From: Polynucleobacter necessarius
Lineage (GTDB): Bacteria > Pseudomonadota > Gammaproteobacteria > Burkholderiales > Burkholderiaceae
Direction: 5' to 3'
DNA length: 64,000 bases
NCBI RefSeq assembly: GCF_900095185.1
Contig: NZ_LT606948.1
Span: forward strand, 124,001-188,000
Shown here: in pieces, positions 22,848 to 31,943 of the stretch
Layout of the letters: every line of letters starts with the position of its first letter
Position numbering within the stretch: the first letter of the stretch is position 1
Position numbers and translations under genes: made by a program
The notes under the pieces: model-generated
Database searches by the model: none
What the model was told of the DNA's origin: nothing
The model's input: only the letters and a program-made list of their open reading frames with translations

Positions 22848-23719
22848 TCAGTGATGTATTTTCAAAATTACCAATTTTCTTAATTCTTCATTAACCGGTT
22901 CATCAATTCTTGAATAGACTGCCTCTTTCGCTTTGGGCGAATGAGATCTTTTCAAATTTCGATTTGTTTTTTTGAGTGCGCTATAAAAATCTGGCACCGT
23001 CTCAGAGCGATACAGCAGACTTGCAAGAGCCACCTCGTTATCAACCGGGTAATAAGCAAGATAATCGTCTCCAAGTAGACCTCTATTACCTGGTATTTCG
23101 GAGGCTATGACCGGAATCCCTAGCGCGATTGCCTCTGATACCACGTGAGCGCCCCTCTTCCATACGACTAGAAATAACCATGAGGTGGCTATTAGCAAGC
23201 ATCTTCAACGCCTCTAAATGTCCGACCCCTCCAACCCATTGGTAACGCTCCAGAGATTCCTTATATAACTTGGCGGTGTGCTCCATTTGCTCATTCATAG
23301 CCATTCCTAAATGCTGAACGGTGATTTTAGGATTCGGTGGCAGCAAGGGAAGACGGCGAACAATGCAAAAGGGATCTTTCTCCTCCCGAAGATGGCCAAT
23401 GACCACCACCCGAAAACCTTGTCCAGCAGTGGCATTTGCAATATCAACCCGCACTGATTGGTAAATCACTTGAGCTTTATAGCGAAGGTGTACGGGAATT
23501 GATAATAGGCCTATTAGGGTGTTTTTTGTGAAACTCCATAATTGACGAATGACTGCGATAGGCATGAAGCGCCATTAATACGGCAGCATCGCTACCCGAC
23601 CAAGACTCGGTAACAAGCACTGCATAGCCAAGCTCTTCCAAGAAATCCTGCCAACGCAATGCAGTGACGCGATTACCGTGCAGACTTCCTTTGGGTGCAG
23701 GAGTAACGATTTCAATCAA
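22848..23719 (-). pseudogene. senB: Selenosugar synthase SenB (TIGR04348-type glycosyltransferase), broken
   Basis: SenB couples selenophosphate to a UDP-sugar, giving a selenosugar for SenA. The N-terminus has the family hallmark VTPAPKGSLHGNRVTALRW followed by FLEELGY. The middle reads VVIGHLREEKDPF and VQHLGMAM. The C-terminal donor site reads SEAIALGIPVIASEIPGNRGLLGDDY. Frame changes occur near 23540 and 23150. The start is taken as TTG at 23719, though an upstream start is possible. It is transcribed towards egtD, opposite to senA and selD. Identification rests on motif recall plus the neighbours senA, selD and egtD, which together make a full selenoneine set. Confidence 0.8.
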
Positions 23720-23954
23720 GGGTTTGATATTTGGTCCTTATGGCGATGCCTATTTGTTTACAAGCCCAATAGTAATAGATGAATTCAGTAAAGGTATGGA
23801 TGCTATGTGCATCCAATAAATACTCCTAATCATTCACCTTGAATCCGTTTATCACCAGTTTAAGAATAATGTTTAGGCGTATCTCACCTTAACTGAGACC
23901 TGAGTAGTGAAAGCAAAAAGCCGCTATTTCTAATACAATCGCCAACTTTAATTA

Positions 23955-24701
23955 TCACTGCAAAGGGCCAGACTTTCCTGTTATCCTTGACGATGGGTCG
24001 GCTATTAGACCTTGGCATACAAGATTATTATCTTTTAGGTGCTGATTCGCTAGCTTGACCCGCTCATCAATATCGGGATGAGCATATAAATACGTTAGCG
24101 CACGAGAAACCGCAAAATTTTTTCCCCCTCGACACTTTGCAATACACAACGCAACAATCCCAAGGCCAACTGGACTGCAGCTAAGCGATCACTGAATGCA
24201 AGCCAGACTTTAAAGATACCAGTTAGAAAAGTTTGTACACCAAAGTAGAAGACCGCACCAAAATCAGCCAAGACCTCCATTAATTGAGAAGGTCCAGATA
24301 GCACCAGCCATTGATCTTGGATCAGGAAAGAATCAAAGAGACTCCATATTGAGCATTACCCTAAGAGCTGTCTAAATAGGTCCAGAAAACTGCAGAAGAT
24401 CTACAAAAAGATAAGCCATCACATACGTGGGGACTGCCAAGGGAAGGATTAACACTCACTCCAAGACTCTCTTACCAGGAAAATCATAGCTCGCAATAAT
24501 CCAAGCGTTACCCACGCCCAATATAAAACCCCCTACACCAACCCCGATAATTAGGATGAGGGTTGAAACAATAGAACCACGGAGAACATAGTTCCATAAA
24601 TGACTCAACGTTCCAGAGGCCAATACTCCTGTACTGCCTCCAGATGGGAAAAGGAATGGCAAAAATAAAAACAAGGCAATTGGCACCACTACACGTTTCA
24701 T
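23955..24701 (-). pseudogene. Iron(III)-type ABC transporter permease (FbpB-like), internally deleted
   Basis: The N-terminal start region (24701-24456) has a hydrophobic first helix and TLILIIGVGVGGFILGVGNA followed by ASYDFPGKR, typical of FbpB-like Fe3+ permeases. It continues as LPLAVPTYVMAYLFVDLLQFSGP in another frame. The sequence then jumps to the C-terminal transmembrane domain LMEVLADFGAVFYFGVQTF and TGIFKVWLAF. Some 300 residues of a normally 500-560-residue permease are missing. Further stops and shifts follow. It is divergent from the ATPase remnant at 24785, an arrangement that may itself reflect rearrangement. Iron as substrate is inferred from family similarity only. Confidence 0.7.
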
Positions 24702-24784
24702 GAATTCGGTAATCCGTTTAGACTCTTGATATGCATTAAACCACCAGCATAGATGAGAAAATTATAGGGCTGCACTCAGCGCAC

Positions 24785-25519
24785 GTACTGCTTTCTGTCA
24801 AAGAATTAAAAATTGACTATCCAAGCCGAGATAGTCAAAGCCGAGTTATTGCCGTTAACGGTCTCAATCTCGATCTCGATCGCATGGAAGGTGAGATTGG
24901 CTGCCTGTTAGTCTCCTCAGGCTATGGTAAAGCTACCATATTGAGGGCGATCTGTGGGTTTGAGCCAGTTAATCCAGTTTAGACATTGAACTTCGGGAGC
25001 GACTTGCAGTGGAGATGCGCGATATTCTCAAAGCAAATAACCATTACTGCCCTACTGGTCACTCATGATCAATTTGAGGCATTTGCAATTACAGACAAAA
25101 TTGGTGTCATAGCAGACGGTAAAGTTCTTCTATGGGATATGCCTTATGAACTCTATCATCAACCAGCCAACCGCTATGTCGCTGATTTCATAGGACGAGG
25201 GGTGTTCATGAAAGGCATCATTCAATCTGGCAATAAGATCAAACTTGAAATTGGCGAACTACCACTCGAGCGCGACCACAGCAATGATATTGGCAAGGAA
25301 ATATAAGTGTTACTCCGAGCAGATGATATCCAGCATGATGACAATAGCCCCATGCTTGCAGAAGTTGTTCGCAAAACATTTAGAGGTGCAGATTTTCTCT
25401 ATACCCTCAAACTCCAATCAGGCGCAGAAATATTAGCCCTTGTGCCAAGCCACCACAATCATGGCATTGGCGAAAAGATTAGAATTACTTTAGCTCTGGA
25501 TCACGTTGTTACTTTGTAA
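24785..25519 (+). pseudogene. Iron/putrescine-type ABC ATPase (FbpC-like), core deleted
   Basis: The N-terminus reads LKIDYPSRDS and VIAVNGLNLDL, then a degenerate Walker A, LVSSGYGKATILRAI (usually GPSGCGKTT). After GFEPVNP the text jumps to ELRERLAVEMRDIL and LLVTHDQFEAFAITDKIGVI, so the Q-loop, signature and Walker B regions are deleted. The H-loop VTHDQFEAF and the C-terminal TOBE-like domain (ADFIGRGVFMKG, RADDIQHD) remain. In-frame stops lie at 24979 and 25304-25306. It was probably the ATPase for the permease on the opposite strand. No ATP hydrolysis can be expected from this product. Confidence 0.75.
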
Positions 25520-25638
25520 TCCACTTTAGTTCTTTGACCCCTAGCAGGGCTGGCAATATTGAACTAAAAAATCGGAAAGGTAATCACCAGATCAAGAAAA
25601 TCTTTTTAATTACTAGAGAAGTTCTGTTAACCATTTAA

Positions 25639-26615
25639 TTATTCAGCGGTAATGCTTGCGCTTTTAATAACCTTACCCCAAAGGTCATATTCTTTCTTCG
25701 TAAAAGTATCGAGCTGCGCTGGAGTCATTTGCTCAACAAAAGTTCCAGAATCCTCTGCCTTTTTTGAATATCAGGTCGAGCTAAACTTTTATTAATTTCA
25801 GAATTAAACTTCTTCATAATTGCTGGAGGCATTCCCGCAGGCGCATACTTGGCAAACCAAGAGTCAATATTACAGTTTTTAATGCCTTGTTCACTTGCCG
25901 TTGGCAGATTTGGTAATGCGCTAAGTCTTATTGCACTCGTTACCGCCCAAGCTTTTAGCTTGTCGCCTTTAATTTGCCCAATCACAGAAGCTGGAGTTGT
26001 AATAAAGAGGTCAACCTGCCCCGCCATCAAATCCTGAACTGCGGGCCACGCTCCCTTGTAGAGAATGTGGGCCATTTGTGCACCGGTAATTTGCTTCAAT
26101 AATTCTGCGGCAATATGTTGAACTGATCCGTTTCCAGATGAAGCGTAATTGAGCTTTCCTGGATTTACTTTGGCGTATGCAACCAACTCTGTTAAGTCAT
26201 TTACTGGCAGACCTGGAGTGGCAACAATGCCTTGTGGTGCCGTAGTTAAAATGCTATATGAGCAAAGTCTTTGATAGGGTCCCATGGCGCCTTCTTAAAA
26301 AGGTGTGGGTTACCGACCTGATAGCCACTTATAAGCAACTAGTAAGGTGTAGCCATCAGGTTTAACAACTGCAACAGCCTGCCCCCCAATGTTTCCTAAG
26401 GCACGGCCCTTACTGTCAACGATCACGGGTTGGCCGAGCGCTCTAGATCATGGCTCGGCGATGAAGCGTGCCGTAACGTTTGTTGTGCCGCCGACTGGAC
26501 TAGGGACAATTAATGTAATTGGCCTGTTTGGAGAGGATTCCTGCGCAATACAGATTGAAGTAATGCCAACTAATGCAAGAACTGCTAAATTTTTTATAAA
26601 TCAATACTTTTTCAT
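25639..26615 (-). pseudogene. Tripartite tricarboxylate transporter receptor (Bug/TctC family), broken
   Basis: Bug-family periplasmic receptors bind carboxylates, and are very abundant in Burkholderiales. The ATG at 26615 is preceded by AGAGGAA. An in-frame TGA comes at codon 5 of the signal peptide. The body reads PITLIVPSPVGGTTNVTARFIAE, then after several lesions LPVNDLTELVAYAKVNPGKLNYASSG, VDLFITTPASVIGQI and LPNLPTASEQG. A frameshift near 25745 moves the end into FVEQMTPAQLD. Restored length is about 320 residues, as in the family. It is the last gene of a minus-strand set with a VOC protein, an HMG-CoA-lyase-like enzyme and a CoA transferase. The ligand was probably the organic acid that this set degraded. 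Confidence 0.87.
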
Positions 26616-26641
26616 TTCCTCTCGATTATTTTCTATTACAT

Positions 26642-27028
26642 TCATTCAGAAATGTCAATCAGGTTCTGGTCTGGATCACGAACATAAATGGCATTGATTT
26701 TTTGAGTAGCACCAGTGCGGATGACTGGACCATCAATGATGGGCCAAGCTTCTACTTTTAATTTTTCAATCACCTGCTCTAGCGGACGATCTGCAATAAA
26801 ACAAAGATCGAGCGCTCCAGGCGTTGGAATATCAGCTTTAGACTAAAACTCTTTACCTTTAAGATGCAGATTGATCTTTTGATTGCCAAGCTTAAACGCT
26901 TTTCGCGCAACTGGTGGGGTCCCACCAATAAATGACTCTAGCTTCATACCCATAACACGAGTATACAAATCAACGCACTCCGACTCCTTTGCGGTAGTCA
27001 ACACCAAATGATCTAAATGGTCAATCAT
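26642..27028 (-). pseudogene. VOC-family (glyoxalase/dioxygenase) protein, one in-frame stop
   Basis: The 128-codon frame starts MIDHLDHLVLTT, the classic first strand with a metal-binding His, and ends DPDQNLIDISE, which carries the usual C-terminal motif. It is open throughout except for one TAG at about 26841 directly after HLKGKEF. VOC proteins include glyoxalase I, fosfomycin-resistance and extradiol dioxygenase types, and the sequence alone does not tell which. Twenty bases separate it from the HMG-CoA-lyase-like gene upstream, so it belonged to that operon. The lesion is a single substitution and therefore recent. Confidence 0.8.
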
Positions 27029-27048
27029 ATCTATCCTTTGAATAGAAT

Positions 27049-27954
27049 TTATTGCGCACGACGGAGTTTATCAACGGAACTTGGCTCAGGATGTGATGTG
27101 AACGTACTTCCTGCTTTAGCAACTTGCCCTGGCACTGCATGTCCAACAATTTTTGGCAACTCCTTAGTCAGTGTCATAACCCATAGCGTCGAGCATATGA
27201 ATCGCATCTTCACTGGAGATATTCCCGCTTGCACCTGGAGCATATGGGCAGCCACCTAAGCCACCCAAAGACCCATCAAAGCGCACAATTCCTGTTTGCA
27301 CAGCCGCCAAGATATTAGCTAAACCCATACCCCTGGCGTTATGAAAGTGCAAGGTTAGCTGTAAATTCGGGAACCGCTTTTGCAATCCTTCACACATCTT
27401 GTTCACTTGATCTGGGTTAGTCATACCAGTTGTGTCGCAAATTTTTATACCCCTCACCCCAAGGTCTGCAAAACGCTGAGCAAATTCTTCCACAACCACT
27501 TGAGGAGCTTCCCCCTCCATAGGACAACCAAAGCAAGTGGAGAGCGAAACATTAATCGGTGTTCTGCCATGAACAAACTTGATGACCTCCGCTAGTCCAG
27601 CAAAGCTCTTTTTTCGTCCCATTCTGAGGTTAGCTAAGTTATGAGTTTTAGAAGTGGACAGCACCAAGTTAAATTCATCTGCCTCGATTCAAAAGCACGC
27701 TCAGCGCCACGTAAATTGGGTACCAATACAGTGTATTCGACACCAGGGGCACGTTTGATTCGTCCCATCACCTCTTCGGCATCACGCAACATCGGTATTG
27801 CTTTAGTCGATGCGAAGGAGGTGACCTCAATCTTGACGAAGCCACAATCACTCAGCTCATCAATCAATCTCACTTTATCGTCAGTAGGAATGAAGTTCGG
27901 TTCAATTTGACATCCATCTCTTGTTACAACATCGTTGAAATATATTCTGGTCAT
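27049..27954 (-). pseudogene. Hydroxymethylglutaryl-CoA lyase family enzyme, broken
   Basis: HMG-CoA-lyase-type enzymes cleave 3-hydroxyacyl-CoA esters. Visible are the N-terminal NDVVTRDGCQIEPNFI (usually VxxRDGLQ), KIEVTSFAS, the middle NVSLSTCFGCPMEGEAP and IKICDTTGM, the metal site LHFHNARGMGLAN, and FDGSLGGLGGCPYAPGASGN with the active-site cysteine loop. Two frame changes, near 27650 and 27165, break it. The start ATG overlaps the stop of the CoA transferase gene as ATGA, evidence of translational coupling. Together these suggest a route such as breakdown of an itaconate-, citramalate- or HMG-like acid through its CoA ester. The exact substrate is not determined. Confidence 0.88.
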
Positions 27955-29191
27955 AGTTGTTTCTTGCTCCCGGGATATTCTTTTATATTTTTGAATTGAT
28001 TATTTATTTCGTGCAGGCAATCCCTGCGCTCTTTTAGAGAGGCGACTTGCGAGTCATTCAAACCGATACTTTTGAGAATCTCATCAGTGTTCTCGCCAAT
28101 ATCTGGGGCCAGAGTTTTGATGAAGTCATTGGTGCGAGAGAGTGTTGGTATAATTCCAGGCGCATCTAATTTTGAGCCATCCTGCATTTGAATCGTCTGA
28201 ATATTTTCTCGAGCTTTGTCATGTGGATCATTAGCTATATCTGCCACGGTATAAATTCGGTCTGCAGGTACGACAACAGAATTTAACATTTCTAAAGTCT
28301 TATCTGTGTTAACTGTTTTTGCCCATTCACCAATCGCTCGATCAGGTTCGACCACGCACTTAACGCGACCATCGTTATTCTCTAACTCAGGATCATTGCC
28401 TAGATCATCCCGTCCAATGACTGTCATGAGGCGTTTAAAATACCATCCACATTCCCTGCTACTAATACATATCCGCTATCAGCGCATTGATAGGCGTTAG
28501 TTGGGGCAATGCCTACTAGCAAGGCGCTACCGGCAGCTTGCCTCACTTCTCCAAAAGCGCTGGATTCAGGCAACAAACTCTCCATGCAATTAAAAACTGC
28601 CTCATACAGAGCAAGATCAATGATCTAACCCTTACCACTGTTCCAAGACTGACATATATGGCGCTCTTGTAATGCCAGCAAAATTCCAAGCACACCATGT
28701 ACTGATTCCCACACGCACCGGCACCCTTCCAAGTTCAGCCATCAGATGCCGTAAACCGCCCATTGCTTCAGCTACCACACCAAATCCAGGCTTATCTTTA
28801 TAAGGACCTGTTTGGCCGTCACCACTAATTCGTAAAACAATTAATTTTGAATGGAGTTCAAGCAATTCTTGTGGATCAAGACCCCAGCCCTCTAATGTCC
28901 CAGGACGAAAGTTTTCAATTAAAACATCCGCTTCCTTAACTAAGGTCCTAACGATTTCTTGTGCTTCGACTTGTCTGAGATCTAGTGATAAGGATTTTGT
29001 CGTACGCGACTACACTTGCCACCAAATAGATGTACCGTCTTTAATAGTCGCCACTTTCATAATGCATCACCCACTTTTGGCGGCTCAATCTTAATCACAT
29101 CAGCGCCAACATCAGCCAAGGTTTTAGCAGCAAACGGCCCAGCAATGAGTTGCCCCATTTCGACTACTTTTATCTTCGCTAGCGGCTCCAT
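27951..29191 (-). pseudogene. Family III CoA transferase (CaiB/BaiF), broken
   Basis: Family III CoA transferases move CoA between carboxylic acids. The start at 29191, behind GGAGAGGTC, gives MEPLAKIKVVEMGQLIAGPFAA. Then follow VGADVIKIEPP, VLIENFRPGTLEGWGLDP, the core LIVLRISGDGQTGPYKDKPGF (usual pattern ISGFGQTGP) and a C-terminal part of 158 codons from 28427. Lesions occur near 29040, 28850, 28640 and 28430. Restored length is about 410 residues, as expected. It leads a minus-strand operon (CoA transferase, lyase-like, VOC, Bug receptor) and faces a divergent LysR gene 106 bases away. Confidence 0.87.
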
Positions 29192-29297
29192 GACCTCTCC
29201 TAAATTTGTATTTACCTCAAGTTACCTCGCTGCATTCCGCTTGAAAATTGCTATTTGGAGATATAGCCTGCTCATTTTTCGAAGGTATGGTAAGCCT

Positions 29298-30190
29298 ATG
29301 ACATCCCTTCTAAACCCCGCCAGAGTCGACTTTGTTACCCTCAAGCTATTCTGTGCGATTGTCCACCATCTGGCAGCATTACCAAAAGTGCCAATGAATG
29401 TAATCTAGCCCTCTCTGCGACTAGCAGAAGGATCTCTGAGTTCGAAGAAACCATCGGTATGGCGCGCTCCTAGACCGATTAGTTAAGGGGGGCACATTGA
29501 CGCATGCTGGTCACGCAGTGATGTAACACGCATTGAGACTGTTTCAGGGGTTTGAGCAGCTTAGCAATGAGTTTAGCGAATATTCCACAAAAAAAAGGGG
29601 GGGTCAAAGGGCATGTGCAACTCTGGGCCCATATGTCTGCTTTAACCGAATTTCTACCAGCGGAATTGACTAGCTTCCTAAAGTCTTACCCAGACATCCA
29701 AGTAGAAGTTGAGGAGCAGATCAGTGGTGATATCGTCATAGCACTCATGGATATGGCATAAGCCGATATCGGCGTTTTTACTGATGGGCCCACCAATACC
29801 GCTGGTCTTGATACAAGAGTTATGGGTAGCGATCAATAAAAGAAAAAGTATCTCGTTTGAGGAATCTCTTTAATATGACTTTATTGGCCTCAATCGAGGC
29901 AGCTCCCTTCTGTAACTCACCTCTCGAAGCGCCGAAAGGTTAGAGGCAAACAAATGCGGCTACGCATTCAGGTACGTAGCTATGATGCAATGTGTCAAAT
30001 GATTGCAGTAAATCTCGGCATTGGTGTATTACCTATTCAAGCCTGTGCAGCCCAAATTAAAGCCATGGGACTCAAGACAGTGCTACTAGAGGATCCATGG
30101 GCTAAGAGAAACCTACTGGTAGCCACTAAAGCAGGCATTAATCATTCCCCCGCTACAACACTATTCAGCCAACATTTCTTGAGGCAATAA
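29298..30190 (+). pseudogene. LysR-family regulator, broken
   Basis: The N-terminal winged helix is read across frames as FVTLKLFCAIV, CNLALSATSRRISEFEETIG and RLVKGGTLTHAGHAV. The effector domain has LWAHMSALTEFLPAELTSFLKSYPDI and the C-terminal MCQMIAVNLGIGVLPIQA. Stops and shifts lie at about 29400, 29590, 29760, 29838 and 29916. It is divergent from the CoA transferase operon with a 106-base gap, the standard LysR arrangement, so it probably controlled that operon in response to its substrate. Regulator and operon are both dead. Confidence 0.87.
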
Positions 30191-30599
30191 ATTAGGTAAT
30201 CAGACTATTTTATTTGTAATATTTGACTGAATTCCTCAAGCGCTCATTTGCATGACAAGTCTTTTAAATGAGCATGAGATGAAAGCATGACATTAATATT
30301 TTTACTTCTTTCTTCCGCATTATTTGCAATCTTTTAGATCATCCGACTTCAAATATGCTCATCACGTCGAAGACATCTGGTGGATACCTATAGTATTGAC
30401 CCCCCAAGAAGCTCAGAAAAATGAACTGCAGAGAGGTCGGCAAACTGAGAAAGCATATCGATGCAATGGGAGACAAAGATGATGCATATGGTCTTGAAGA
30501 GATCATTAGGCCATATAGATCTTAAAACAATGATGGTTCACGCTCTGTATTTGGCTGAAACTAAAAATATATTAATGAATCAAGAAAGAGTAATAAGAA
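30191..30599. other. 409-base stretch without a clear gene
   Basis: An inverted repeat GCTCATTT ... AAATGAGC lies at about 30242-30274. A short frame at 30287 (MTLIFLLLSSALFAIF then TAG) and basic residues after it may be the debris of a small membrane protein. I cannot name it. Confidence 0.4.
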
Positions 30600-30951
30600 A
30601 TGAAAGTATTGCTGCCAATAGATGGATCTAAATCCTCTTGAAATGCCGTCAAATACGTTGCTAATAAGCTTGCCAAGAATTCACGTAGCCCTGTGAATGT
30701 GACTTTAGTCAGTGTCCATGATGATGTTGGTCTTGGTCACGTTAAGCAATTCGTTGAGCAGGCGTCAAACACAATATGGTGATCAGACGCGGGCCTATCT
30801 CACAAGAGATTATTGCTTTGGCGAACAAAGACAAGGTAGACATCATCGCAATGGGCGCCAAAGGTCGCAGTGGTTTACTAGATGTGTTGATTGGCTCAGT
30901 AGCACAGCGAGTTTCTAGCTCTGCAAAACAGCCTGTTTATTGGTCAAATAA
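30600..30951 (+). pseudogene. Universal stress protein, broken
   Basis: The UspA fold is recognised by the start MKVLLPIDGSKSS, NAVKYVANKLAKN and VTLVSVHDDVGLGHVKQF, and by the ATP-loop part DIIAMGAKGRSGLLDVLIGSVAQRV. An in-frame TGA stands at codon 14. About 35 residues are deleted between VKQF and AGVKHNMVIRRGP. A lost T near 30938 turns PVLLVK-stop into a shifted tail. Restored length without the deletion would be the normal 140-150 residues. Unlike the intact UspA at 38451-38933, this one keeps the canonical GxxGRSG nucleotide loop. Two strong hairpins follow it. Confidence 0.85.
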
Positions 30952-30965
30952 TATCGGCGAACCTC

Positions 30966-31020
30966 TGTGCTGGTCGTCATTGGCGACCAGCACACTAACA
31001 CCCTTCATTTTCGAGAAGGG
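30966..31020 (+). terminator. Two consecutive hairpins after the USP remnant
   Basis: An 11-bp perfect stem (TGTGCTGGTCG/CGACCAGCACA, 30966-30994) and a 6-bp stem (CCCTTC/GAAGGG, 31001-31020) follow the USP gene. There is no T tract, so this could be a weak terminator or a regulatory hairpin ahead of the isochorismatase gene. Confidence 0.55.
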
Positions 31021-31089
31021 TTCCCACACCAGGCACTCCAACTCCTTCAGGTTGAATTGATTGGCATCTGCCTGAACCATACTGCATTC

Positions 31090-31623
31090 ATGAAATTAAC
31101 CCCAAAACAATCAAGTCTGATTTGAATCGATTTACAAAGTGACTTGATGCCCTCAATTTATGAGGAAAAGAAAGTGCTACAACAATGTATCAGGATTGCG
31201 AAGATTGCCACACTTCTTGGGGTTCCTATTGTTGGAACGGAGCAAAGCCCTCAAAGCCTTGGAAATAATGCGGCGGAAATTACTCCATTTTGCGAACAAA
31301 TGATTTCAAAAGAGTATTTTGACGGCCGCCAAAACGGTCTTGTCAATGTACTCTCCAAAAATCGAGAGCACCTCATTTTCGCTGGCTGCGAAACTCATGT
31401 TTACGTCATGCAAACCGCTTTAGAGCGATTGCGTCAAAACTTTCGGGTTTCAATTTTGGTTGATGCAGTTGGTTCACGCAGACCACTGGATCGAGATATT
31501 GCACTTCATCGGCTAGCCTCAGCTAGCGCAATTTTTTTAACAACAGAGATGCTGGCGTTTGAGTGGCTCGGATCTGCAGAAAATCCTCTATTCAAAGAAG
31601 CCTTGGGGATTATTAAATCCTAA
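31090..31623 (+). pseudogene. Isochorismatase-family hydrolase, one in-frame stop
   Basis: The family hydrolyses nicotinamide, biuret, isochorismate and similar substrates. The frame from ATG 31090 to 31623 is open except for TGA at 31123-31125 (codon 12), directly before the catalytic Asp of IDLQSDLMPS. The rest is perfect for the family: VPIVGTEQSPQSLG, the catalytic Cys in IFAGCETHVYVMQTAL, LVDAVGSRRP and TTEMLAFEWLG. Restart at 31144 would give 159 residues without the catalytic Asp, so the product should be inactive. Its 3' end overlaps the convergent PII-like gene by four bases. Confidence 0.85.
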
Positions 31624-31943
31624 GTAGATGATTTGGCAATAAAGTATGCCTTTGGTACTTCGGTGCACCACACTACACCATCACCTACTTGCCCCGTTTG
31701 GCAAACCATTACGATCCTATCCATCAGTACTTCAGCAATGTCATTATTGCCAATAATCTCTATTCTAACCTTGGCAGAGTACTCAGTCAGCTCATCTTTA
31801 ATGTTTGCCTTGTTGGTTTTGGAAGGCGCACTACAGCCCTCGACTTTAGCAACAGCCAGGCCTGGCAAACCAGGCGTCTCCATCAGGGCCGTGCGCAGAG
31901 CTGGTAATTTATTAGGGCGAATGACCGCTTTCACTTCCATCAT
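31620..31943 (-). CDS. PII-family signalling protein (GlnB-like), intact
   Basis: The 107-residue frame is complete: MMEVKAVIRPNKLPALRTAL, the T-loop region, VRIEIIGNNDIAEVLMDRI and the nucleotide-binding B-loop TGQVGDGVVW. PII proteins are small trimers that sense ATP/ADP and 2-oxoglutarate and switch transporters or enzymes. The T-loop here (GCSAPSKTNKANIKDEL) lacks the tyrosine region that is uridylylated in GlnB, so this is probably a specialised PII-like protein. Its ATGATG start overlaps the stop of cusA (ATGA), so it was the last gene of the metal-efflux operon. It is the only intact member of that operon. A function in metal homeostasis is inferred from position only. Confidence 0.85.
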   Translation of the reverse strand: MMEVKAVIRPNKLPALRTALMETPGLPGLAVAKVEGCSAPSKTNKANIKDELTEYSAKVRIEIIGNNDIAEVLMDRIVMVCQTGQVGDGVVWCTEVPKAYFIAKSST

